Source of the DNA: Fallopia convolvulus | Taxonomy: Eukaryota > Streptophyta > Magnoliopsida > Caryophyllales > Polygonaceae | NCBI GenBank assembly: GCA_964016875.1 | Contig: OZ024730.1 | Span: 43,168,943 to 43,232,942, forward strand | Reading direction: 5' to 3' | Length of the DNA: 64,000 nt | Part shown: positions 55,794 through 64,000 of the stretch, in pieces | How positions within the stretch are numbered: the first letter of the stretch is position 1 | How the letters are laid out: each line of letters begins with the position of its first letter | Program-made: the position numbers and the translations under genes | Notes under the pieces: model-generated | What the model was told of the DNA's origin: nothing | Database searches by the model: none | What the model saw: the letters and a program-made list of their open reading frames with translations, nothing else

Positions 55794-56734
55794 ATTTTCC
55801 AAGCTGAAACTCGTCGTGCCTTATCAAAAATAAATCCCAATTACTAAACAAAGTATAGCTAGTAAGTCGGGGTTGAACCCAAAGGAATCTTGTATTCCCA
55901 AGTTAATACTTATACCAACTAAGAAAGTAAATGGGGGGTAGTTGATTGGTTTTCTAATTTCAAATGCAAAGCAAATACAAACGAGTAAACAATTCGAGAA
56001 AAATCAAGAAGAAGGAAGCAGTTTCATTCACAAATATCCACTTTCAGTTGAAGTTCATCGATCATTGATTCTTCATCAAGTATTTCACATCCAAAGAGTA
56101 TTCATATCATATGTAATTAACAAGTCAGCGAGTCTTGCAAACACTTACTACCAAACAATCAGGAAACCATCATAAATCAATTCAATATAACATCAAGAAC
56201 AAGAATAATTCGGGATAAATGCAACACAAAACAACGAGTTAAGCATTCACATGCAACCAATTCTCTTTCTCAATTGTTTTAGTCCAACGAGTCCTAAGAC
56301 AATGAGTTTGTTGCCAAAGATAAAACTTTTGAATGAAAAAACCTAAATCCTAGCAATAGAACACAATCAATTCTCCACAAGCCGGCCAAATAAGAAAAAA
56401 TCAAAAGCATTCAATGATTATTAAGAACAAGAGAAATTGATATAATCAAAGGAATAACACTTAGAATAAATCTCGCAATTTACTTTATCCAAAAGCTTCA
56501 ACCAATGAATGAATCAAGAAAGTTTTAGCTCTTATAACAATAGACAATCTCTCTAGGTTTATTCTCTAAAGTTGGAATAAGAAGAATATGATAATAAAAA
56601 TCTAAAAGGTATTTTAAAACATAAAAACACGAAAAATTAAAGATAAGAAAAGGAAACAAATAAAATATACTCAAAACGTCTTCACGCATATAAAATCTGA
56701 CAAAATTGCGGACGTGGAACAAGTAAGCGTGGTC

Positions 56735-56940
56735 ACAATTTGACTAATCCGAAGCGGCTACTACCACGATCGCGGCGGTGTATTCCGCGGTCGCGAACTT
56801 CAATCCAACAACTCTCAGCAATGGCACTGCGGGCGCAGAGGTGGAAATCGCGGTTGCGGTTCTTCTTTCTGGCTTCTAGTCTTCTTAGGATTGGCCACCG
56901 CGGTCGCGACATCACACCCGCGCCCACAGTTCTGCTGTAG
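56735..56940. repeat. GC module of element C, LTR copy
   Basis: Words CACGATCGCGGCGG, TTCCGCGGTCGCGAAC, AAATCGCGGTTGCGGTTC, CACCGCGGTCGCGACATC in AT-rich LTR. The CGCGGT word is shared with the gag-linker module at 53160-53400. Confidence 0.7.
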
Positions 56941-56941
56941 A

Positions 56942-57082
56942 CACTGTTCTAAAAATCCCTGCCTAGGCATTGGAAGGTGCTTGCCCGCCTAGCCTTCGAA
57001 CCCATATAGAAGATCGTCTAGTCCGTCTAGGTGCTAGGTGGTCTCTCTCTGCCAGGGTCCGCCTACAATTTTCAGAACACTG
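56942..57082. mobile_element. Short hAT-like MITE
   Basis: 141 bp between GCTGTAGA (56934-56941) and GTTGTAGA (57083-57090), an 8-bp duplication with one mismatch. Ends CACTGTTCTAAAAAT and (reverse) CAGTGTTCTGAAAAT. Interior has CTAGGCGCC-like words (GCCTAGGCA, CTAGGTGCTAGG). Confidence 0.8.
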
Positions 57083-57234
57083 GTTGTAGATTGTCTCTTT
57101 ATTTGATTTTCTATTAAAAACACGATCTTCTTCACTTGTTCTTCAAAGTTCAATATCATAATAAACGCTCTAAAAGATCCTAGAACTATCCTAAAAATGT
57201 ACTAAAAAGTCCTCGTTATACTGTAGAAACTATA

Positions 57235-57489
57235 GTGTATCAAATCTCATCGTACCAGTCCCGGTTTGAAGCCCTGAACACTCGATTTCTAAGTCGAGGA
57301 GTTGATGAGAAGGAAATTCCCCTAAGGACTAAGGTGGTGAACATCTTGGAGGACTTAACTAGCGAATGGACAAATGATTGCACTACCTTTTATAAGTATC
57401 CCGGAAACAAAAATCTTGACCTTCACGAGATCTTTAGAAAACTTCTCAATTATAAGATTAAGATAAACAGTATAAGGGAAAGGAGATAG
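57235..57489 (+). other. 84-codon frame, possibly a gag-like fragment
   Basis: Reads FEALNTRFLSRGVDEKEIPL and TSEWTNDCTTFYKYPGNKNL; recalls part of a retroelement gag core, but no defining motif. Low support. Confidence 0.25.
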
Positions 57490-58576
57490 ATGCAAATCGA
57501 ATGGCTTTGAAAATTGAAAAGTGTTTACTTGTTCATATTCAATTCTTGTTAGATTTTGTGCCATGCTCGTAGGATTGGTTTTGGGGAACTAGTCCATAAC
57601 TAATTATTTTTTGAAAAGTGTTTACTTGTGATATGGTTGCAAACGGATTTCAAAGTGTTTTCATTGTATGTGAAGTTTTCGAACGTTTTCTCTATGCTAG
57701 TACCATTCTCGGCACGGCCATGTGCGTAGATCTTAAACTTTCATTTCTATAAATACAATTTGGTTGTTTTAATTTTTTTCGTCGTGCCCGCGTTGTAAGA
57801 TTAGAGCGAGTTTGTTGTCAAGCTAGCCTAGGTAGTACCCGGTGTGTTCTACTTCCAAGTAGTACCCCGATGTAAAGACAGGGTGTTATAATTGTCAAAG
57901 GGGTAAACCACTTAATTTAAAATAAAATAAATTAGTAAATCTTAACAACTATAAAATTTCTCCCTCAAATCCAATAAATGATATTTTTAAACCATTAATT
58001 TACTTGACAATAATTATGTACAAAGTATATATGATATCCTTTCAAATCCCTCCACTATGTATATAGTTGTGTGTAATATAATAATAATAATAATAATAAA
58101 TACTATATGTCATTCCATATTCTCTTCGCTTATCCTTTCATCAACTTCCCATCAAACTTCATGTGCATAATATGGTGTTGAGCATGATATTGAAATTATT
58201 TTATGCAAAATATGGGATGTCACAAATGCATATGGCATATATCTTAGTACCAACTTCCTTGATTGCGATAATAAAATTTCCCATCAAACATTAATTCAAA
58301 GTTGTAATTTCATCATCTAACATACCTTTATCTATTTATGATTATAAGAGAATGTTATGTAGTGTACTTATGGAGCAATGCTGATCATTGCTTTGTGGCT
58401 AACCTAAAGGAGAGAAACATATATATCATAAAGAACTTCACCCTTGTTCTAAAAAAAGAAAGGTATAGGATTATATTTATAAGGACAACATTTACATCAT
58501 TCAGCTTGAGGACAATACTGTTGTCAAGCAGTCTGCAACCAAAGTTGTCCATGAATATAGGATTATTCTCCTCCTA
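57490..58576. other. Intergenic repeats, no gene
   Basis: The word GAAAAGTGTTTACTTGT occurs at about 57517 and 57615. A microsatellite of ATA units sits at about 58076-58101. 58330-58620 has duplicated TATTTATAAGGACAACA words. No gene supported. Confidence 0.45.
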
Positions 58577-59440
58577 ATGTTTATATTTATAAGGACAACA
58601 CTTTCGAAGGTGTATTCTCCTCCCGATGTTTATAAAGCTATCGAAGGTCCAATGTCATCATCAAGTGGTCCGAATGAAGACACGACGGTGAACGGTGATG
58701 GCAGTATCGGGAAGGGAAACGACGTCTACGGTGTGTGGATGAAGGTCGAAAAGAGGAAAGCGAATAACAAGGCTAACCAGCAAAATCAACGTACAAAATC
58801 AAATAGGAAGGGAGATACAAAGAATGGCCATAAAGGGTATGATAAAGGAAAATCAAAGATTTCGCAGGAAAGAGAATTATTTCCTCAAATTCCTCAATTT
58901 TCTCAAAGCAATCGTTTTGAAATGCTTGAGAAGATTGTGGAGAATCTGGTTGGTAGTGGGTCCACATCGAAGATGGAAAGAAAAGAAGAGCCTGAAGTCA
59001 ACAATGAGAATGGCAATGTGGCTGGAAATAGTGCTATGATGGTTTTTTTGGCAATAATGATGTTGATCCGGGTTCGAAGAATATCGAAATCATGGACTTA
59101 GTTGATCAATCGAAAGGGGCTACAACTGGTAATCGAGGGGGCCATACTCATAATGAGCAGTTCACTGATACTACTGAGGCAAACCAATACAAGGCAGTCT
59201 AAAATAATGGGCTTTTCCAACATAAACCCAACAATGGGAAAAGGCCCATCAAGGTGGGAAGGAGAACTGGAAATTTTCAGCATAAAGAATAATGAACAGA
59301 GTAATGGCCCTCGGCTAATGGTGAGATTTCTTTGGCCAAAAGGCACAGATCGGCTATTGAAAAGAAGGTCAATCGGGTGGATCTAGTTCACAACCGAATG
59401 AATCCGAGGCGTACTCAATGAGATTTTAGGAGTGAATTGA
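58577..59440 (+). pseudogene. LINE ORF1 C-terminal remnant
   Basis: 174-codon frame with DVYGVWMKVEKRKANNKANQ and QSNRFEML, the type of tail found after the zinc knuckle of plant LINE ORF1 proteins, then Glu/Asn-rich sequence. Frame lost after 59101; related low-complexity coding-like sequence continues to about 59440. No endonuclease or RT follows because element B starts at 59452. Confidence 0.55.
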
Positions 59441-59451
59441 TTGTGGCTGCT

Positions 59452-60809
59452 TGATAGCTTGCATATAGGAGTAGTTTAGATGCATGTTTAATATATGTTT
59501 TAGCTCGTTTTAGGTTGGTTTTTATCTAGTTTTTAGATTTTTGTATTGTCGGGTAGATTGCGCTTGTTTGCTCGGTTTTTGCAGGTTTTTAGGTTTATGA
59601 GCAACAACGAGGCGAGTTTTGGTTGACCACGGCGGTGTTAAACGACTTGAAGGACGCTAGGAGAAGGTACAAAGAAGAAATGGAGCTTGAAGAAGTGAAG
59701 GAGAAGAGCAAGAAACGAGAGAAATTGCGTTGGATGCAACTCGAGCAGTTAAACCAAGCAATCTTGACTGAAGGCAATTACGCAGGTTGACAAAAGCGCG
59801 GCCGCGCAATCCAAGGACAACCCGCGCAATCGGGATTTGCATGCTGACAACATTGGTCGAAGAATTGGGCTTGACTTTTGGGCCTAGGATTATATCTTGT
59901 CCGAGTGTAGCTTAATGATAGACTTTTTGAGGGTTATTTTAGAAGACATATTTAAGCTTTTGTTAGTTTATTTTTATCAGAACTTTTATCAGACTTTTGG
60001 AGGCTGTGTTTTTCTCTCAAGAGATCAACTTTGAAACTCTTGTAAGTTTGTTTTCAATTTAATTATGCATTGCTAAATTCATTGTGTTTGACTAGTTATT
60101 GAAATCATAGATTGCATAATTTTGTAAGGTTTGATTGATTCTCATCAACTTGAATAGGTTTTATTCCTTGTGCTTAATTGAATCAGAATTATTCTAGGGT
60201 TTTGTTAGATTAGCTACCTAATAGAAATTCTAGGTTAATTTACAACTAATCTAATCAAGTCCCCTTCGGGGTTGATTAGATAAAGTAGCATCTATAATCG
60301 TTTGGACCCGTTCGGGCTATTCAATTGTAGAAGGGAATAAATCCACAAATAACTTAGATGTCTGTTTTCTCTAAGTGTTTGTTTCTCTTGATAACTTGAG
60401 TCGTAAGCTGTCGTTTAATTGAATCTAGACGTTGTTTTAGGTTGTTAAATGATTAGGGTTGTTTAGACTATTAGTTCTTTCAACTAGATTTGAAGTTTGG
60501 GTCATAATCCTTAGTAGGAGTATAATCCACAATAGATTATTCAAGTGAATTGGGAGTCAAGATAATCAATGATCAATAAGAATATCTATGATGGATTTAA
60601 CTAGTTGAACACGCTTTTCTCATATTTGTTTAACACAATCATATTTGCATTCATAGTTAGTTTTTAGTTTGCATATTAGATTAGATAATTATTCATAAAA
60701 TCCCCCTATTTGGTTACTTAGCACATAAGTAATAACATTAATACACGAGTCCTTGTTTTGGTTAAGTTAGGATTCTTTGATAGGTAAACGACTGAAAAAT
60801 ACCTCATCA
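59452..60809 (+). repeat. 5' LTR of element B
   Basis: About 1358 bp, TGATAGCTTGCATATAGGAG to CCTCATCA. Start resembles Athila A (TGATAGAGCATATAGG). Contains the GC module at 59762-59834. The partner LTR is outside the window, so limits rest on the TG/CA ends and the primer site. Confidence 0.82.
59762..59834. repeat. GC module of element B, LTR copy
   Basis: TCTTGACTGAAGGCAATTAC, then AGGTTGACAAAAGCGCGGCC. Perfect palindrome GCGCGGCCGCGC (59796-59807), then CAACCCGCGCAATCGGG. The post-pol copy at 63535-63603 aligns along the whole block. Confidence 0.85.
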
Positions 60810-60813
60810 AATT

Positions 60814-60831
60814 TGGCGCCGTTGCCGAGGA
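60814..60831 (+). promoter_or_regulatory. Primer-binding site of element B
   Basis: TGGCGCCGTTGCCGAGGA, tRNA-Asp type, 4 bases after the LTR; one mismatch to the usual CCGGGGA end. Confidence 0.9.
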
Positions 60832-60879
60832 CTCGTCGCTATTTGTGTTCTTACTTTTTTATCGTTTTGGGTATGAACC

Positions 60880-62906
60880 ATAGTTCATACCCGTGCTACT
60901 AACTCATCTCCATTATTTTTTGATCCGGATATTGACAGGATACTCTTCAAGCTAAGGAAGGAAATCTGGGATCACTTTCGGGCTCTACCGTTCTTCCTTG
61001 AGGAATCTGAATCTGAATCTGAATCAGAGAATGATTCTAAATCTGCTGAATCTACTGAGATGGGTGACCAAACGTTGAGACAGTTGACTGCACCAAATCT
61101 GACACAACAACCATTGGCGGTGCAATTTCCTGCTCTTGGTGAAGGAGTCAAGTTCGAGTTGAAATCTGGGTTAATTCACCTCTTGCCTTCATTCCATGGG
61201 CATAGCGGTGAAGATCCCAACAAGCATCTTTCTGAATTTCATGCTGTGTGCTCAAGCATGAAACCAACTGATGTGACTCATGACCAAATCGAGCTTAGAG
61301 CCTTTCCTTTCTCTCTCAAGGATCAGGCTAAAGATTGGTTTTACTACTTGGCTCCGGGAAGTATCGATACATGGGCAAAAATGAAGCAAGCTTTTCTAGA
61401 GAAGTACTTCCCTGCTACAACGCTCAATGATTTGAAGAAGAGGATTAGCAACATCGAACAAGAAGCTAATGAGACCTTGTACGAGTACTATGAAAGATTC
61501 AAGAGGTTGCCAGCTGTCCTTTCCATGGCTACAGATCAAGACCTAATTTTATATCTTTTTAACGGCCTCTTGGATGATGAGAGAAGAATGGATAATGCAG
61601 CTTGTCAAGGTAATATTCTCTACAAGACCCCTATTGCTGCATTTGAATTGCTTACAAAATTGTCTGAGGGCACAAGACAGTTTAGGAAGGAAATTGGTTC
61701 CAAGGCTGCCAATGCTGTAGTTGCTAATTCATTATTGCATGAAGAAGTTTCTGAGTTGAAAACCATGATGAGACAGTTTCTACAATAAGGTGGGAGACAA
61801 CAAGTGAAAGCCTGTGGAATTTGCTCTAATAATATGCATCCTACTGATTCATGCCCCACACTTCAGAAGCCATAAGCTGATGTCAATATGGTGGGCAATT
61901 ATGGTCAACAAAGGCCTAGGTATGATCCCTACTCCAACACTTACAATCCTGGTTGGAGGGATCATCCTAACTTGAGGTACGAAAATTCTAGCAATCAACA
62001 ATTTAACCATCAAGGTGGCCAAGCTCCGTACAAACCTCCTTTCCAACCTCAAGCTCAGGGAGTGAATCAGAATTCTATGTCCATTGAAGAGATGATTAGA
62101 AATCTGACTCAGACTGTTTCTACAATGCATGGCTCTCTAACTCAGCTCAACAAGAGACCAAGTCTAGTATTAAAAATTTGAAGAGACAAGGTAGTCAAAT
62201 TGCTGATGCAATAATCAATTTGGAAGCTAAAGAATCAAGCATATTGCTATCACAGACAGAGCTCAATCCGAGAGCGAATGTGAGTTTTATGTCTACTTAT
62301 GATGGCTCTAAGGTGGGACAAGTGTGCACCTTAAACAAGATTGACGAAACGGAGGAACAAGTCGAAGACGAATTGCGCGGCCTGCCTGCAAAATGTGCGG
62401 CCGAGCAATTGGAAAACCGCGCAATTCCTTCTCAGTCAAGATTGCGCGGGTTGCCTGCTCAAAGCACGACCGCGCAATTGAGTGCCAAACCGAGCATTTT
62501 GGGCGAGGGCAACAATTCTTCTAAAACACTTCTGAAGGCTTATGTACCTGTTCCACCATTCCCAGAGGCTTTGAAAGAGACCCGGAAGTTGATGAATGAT
62601 AAGGACCTCTTTGAAGCGTTTAGTGCATGCGGGGTCAATGTGCCATTATTGAAATTGATCAAAAGTGTTCCCCGTTATGCTAAATTTTTGAAGGAGTTGT
62701 GTACTATCAAGAGGGGTCAGAAGGAGAGGAGCAAGAAGCAACTTAAAGAGAAAGAACATGTGTCGGCTGTGTTTCAAAAGCTTTTGCCTGAGAAGTGCAG
62801 TGACCCTAGCATGTTCACCATTCCTTGTATAATCGGAAGCACCAAGGTGAATGAGGCTTTAATGCATCGGTCAATGTTTTGTCTTCCTCCTTATATTAGA
62901 AACTAG
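60880..62906 (+). pseudogene. Element B gag and start of protease
   Basis: The start codon conserved in A and C reads ATA here (60880-60882, ATAGTTCATACCCGTGC); the frame is open from it, through an (S/E) repeat, into MGDQTLRQLTAPNL at 61060 and the core LSEFHAVCSSMKPTDVTHDQ and FSLKDQAKDWFYYLAPGSID. TAA at 61786-61788 and 61873-61875 interrupt it, in each case where CAA would fit. The knuckle region reads CGICSNNMHPTDSC. After a frame change (62178) the linker is encoded by the GC module (62370-62510), then PPFPEALKETRK and NVPLLKLIKSVPRYAKFLKE, and the start of protease (MFTIPCIIGSTKVNEALMH), broken near 62865-62906. Confidence 0.87.
62370..62510. repeat. GC module of element B, gag-linker copy
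   Basis: Inverted repeat ATTGCGCGG (62441-62449) / CCGCGCAAT (62470-62478) and repeated GCGCGG, CCGAGCAATT, ACCGCGCAATT words. The half ATTGCGCGGGTTGCCTGCTC plus AAAGCACGACCGCGCAATT aligns in direct orientation with 63473-63530. Confidence 0.83.
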
Positions 62907-63190
62907 GGATGAGACCTTTGAAAGAGACTCGAACCATAGTTGAGTTAGCTGATCACTCCACTGTCCGGCCCAAGGGGAAACTTGAAGATGTATGGGTTAC
63001 GGTGGAATCCTTGTCATTTCCGGCTGATTTTCTGATATTGGACATGGGACCAGGAGTTGGAAAATCGTCCATGTTGCTAGGACATCCATTTTTTAAGACC
63101 GCTAATACAAGGATTGACATTCCACAAAGCATACTGAAGATGGGATTCGATGGGAAGGAGATTGAATTCCATAGTTCCAATCGTTCTTAA
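62820..63190 (+). pseudogene. Element B protease
   Basis: IPCIIGSTKVNEAL, then the active-site region is damaged (frame break, the DxGAS motif is not readable). The rest reads IVELADHSTVRPKGKLEDVW, PADFLILDM and MLLGHPFFKTANTRIDI, ending FHSSNRS at TAA 63190. Only 10 bases later the post-pol hairpin begins; no RT follows. Confidence 0.85.
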
Positions 63191-63200
63191 TATCCTTTTT

Positions 63201-63250
63201 ACGTCAAGCTAATGACGTTAAACAAGCACTTCTTGGGAGGCGACACAAGG
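63201..63250 (+). promoter_or_regulatory. Conserved post-pol hairpin of element B
   Basis: ACGTCA (63201-63206), loop AGCTAA, TGACGT (63213-63218), then TAAACAAGCACTTCTTGGGA and GGCGACACAAGG. The counterpart in element A is 11881-11928. The B stem is one pair longer. Confidence 0.72.
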
Positions 63251-63349
63251 TTTAGTTTAGTTTTGCTTTGAATTTTATGTGTTTTAAGTTTTTGTTTTTG
63301 TTTTATTAGTTTGTTTATTTTTGGTAGAAACAATCATCAGACCTACAGA

Positions 63350-63605
63350 TAGCTCGGGCAAGCAATGGAAAACACGCCCAAATACTTTTATCAGTCGTTA
63401 AAAAGCTCGGATAAGGGACTAAAAAGCATGGCTAAGCAATTAGGCCTTAAACCGAGCAATCTCAGCTCAAGGCAATTGCGTAGGTTGCAGGCTAAAAGCA
63501 CGGTCGTGCAATTTACAGTCTAAACCGTGCAATCTTGACTGAGAGGCACTTACGCGCTTTGACAAAAGCGCGGCCACGCAATACACATGCAACCCGCGCT
63601 TTTAG
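63350..63605. repeat. GC module of element B, post-pol copy
   Basis: AATTGCGTAGGTTGCAGGCT plus AAAAGCACGGTCGTGCAATT, TAAACCGTGCAATCTTGACT, then TTTGACAAAAGCGCGGCCAC and GCAACCCGCGCTTTTAG. Aligns with both the gag and LTR modules of this element. Confidence 0.83.
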
Positions 63606-64000
63606 CAAATTTCGGTGAACTTAAAAACAAAACTCGAGCCTCTCTTCCTCCTTCTCCCATTATTTCGTCCGCCTCCTTCCTCCTCCATAAACCCCCATTG
63701 AAGCTCAAGCCTCCATTCAAGCTCCATTCAAGCCCTTCAAGCCCGGATTTTCAACACAAATCAAGCAAGGAACTCCAAATCAAGCGGGATTCAAGTAAGT
63801 TTTCTCAAATCTCTTCAACATTTCGGTTTTATTGAGCTAAATCTAGATCTAGGTTTTGCTAGAAAATCCGAAATTTCTCCATTTAGGCTTGGATTTAGGC
63901 TTAGTTCCTTCATAAAAGTTCATTTGTTGCATGATTCTAGCCTAGATTTGTGTTTTATTTGAACTTTTGTCAAAAATCCGAGAATAACCTAGATTAAGGA
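63606..64000 (+). other. Leader exon and start of putative intron, element B
   Basis: Repeated CCATTCAAGCTC / CAAGCCCGGATT words as in 12362-12440 of element A, then a donor-like CAA/GTAAGTTT at 63795 and AT-rich sequence to the window end. The 3' ORF, if any, lies beyond 64000. The frame 63587-63835 across it is Pro-rich and low in support. Confidence 0.5.

Larger units (their letters stand above)
53151..57200 (-). mobile_element. Athila-like element C, 5' LTR and gag
   Basis: Minus strand. A probable 5' LTR (about 55805 to 57200), a diverged primer site (55793-55776) and gag (55721 to about 53160). Pol is not present: the sequence changes to CACTA transposase at about 53150. Two MITEs interrupt it (53740-54628, 56942-57082). 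It has GC-rich modules in both the LTR and the gag linker. The far LTR end is not defined. Confidence 0.8.
55805..57200 (-). repeat. Probable 5' LTR of element C
   Basis: Located upstream of the primer site on the minus strand. Holds the GC-rich module 56735-56940 at a position like that of the LTR modules in A and B, and a MITE at 56942-57082. No second LTR copy in the window, so its outer limit is uncertain. Confidence 0.6.
59452..64000 (+). mobile_element. Athila-like element B, lacking RT/RNase H/integrase
   Basis: 5' LTR 59452-60809, primer site at 60814, gag from 60880, protease to 63190, then directly the conserved post-pol hairpin (63201), GC module and donor-like site. The 3.2-kb stretch from RT to integrase of element A has no counterpart. 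The 3' half lies beyond the window. Such gag-bearing, pol-reduced elements are known (TR-GAG type); whether this is a family trait or a private deletion cannot be told here. Confidence 0.88.

Noticed and set aside
63587..63835. 82-codon Pro-rich frame at the right edge
   Set aside because: Crosses the GC module, the leader repeats and the putative donor of element B; composition driven by repeats.

Overview
The window is eudicot-type plant nuclear DNA dominated by nested, mostly dead transposable elements. I support two ordinary host genes. One (18519-19577, +) is a single-exon membrane-anchored protein with an alpha/beta-hydrolase GxSxG motif. The other (37065-38000, -) is a three-exon secreted proline-rich protein that looks like PROTODERMAL FACTOR 1; an exact L1 box (TAAATGCA) lies about 140 bp upstream. 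The species cannot be named from the sequence.

Layout. 1-4241: 5' part of an L1-type LINE (-). 4242-18059: a nest in which a Helitron 3' end is split by an element with ~168-bp terminal inverted repeats (4373-17984), itself split by Athila-like Ty3 element A (4886-17317; 1387-bp LTRs, gag, pol and an extra ORF in the env position). 18519-19577: hydrolase-like gene. 19773-20640: copia remnant. 21600-22690: degraded LINE 3' end. 22697-25095: three non-autonomous Helitrons (-), one inside another's 5' end. 25373-36645: a copia element (+; 549-bp LTRs, TSD ATTTA) split by a second copia element (-; TSD CAGTG) that has lost its 3' LTR. 37065-38000: PDF1-like gene.

38146-53150: more nesting. Two inverted solo LTRs of one family (39017-40493 + and 45443-46923 -), an Athila gag-protease remnant carrying a Cassandra-type TRIM with 5S-rRNA-like LTRs (41307-41817), a CACTA end at 42199 with transposase fragments, telomere-like CCCTAAA-type repeats (48660-49110), an acidic gene fragment (about 50100-50504), a tRNA-like sequence (51192-51261) and a TNPD-type CACTA transposase remnant. 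53160-57200: Athila-like element C (-), with two hAT-like MITEs. 58577-59440: LINE ORF1 remnant. 59452-64000: Athila-like element B (+), which keeps gag and protease but jumps straight to the post-pol region with no reverse transcriptase, RNase H or integrase.

The most unusual signal is shared by the Athila-like elements. Each carries short GC/CpG-rich palindromic modules with a family-specific word, and the module recurs at matching places: in the LTR, in the gag linker just before the protease, and (A and B) in the spacer after pol. Within one element the modules are clearly related; between elements the words differ but positions match. Both A and B also keep a 5-6 bp hairpin with a GGGAGGC motif after pol and a splice-donor-like site after the last module.
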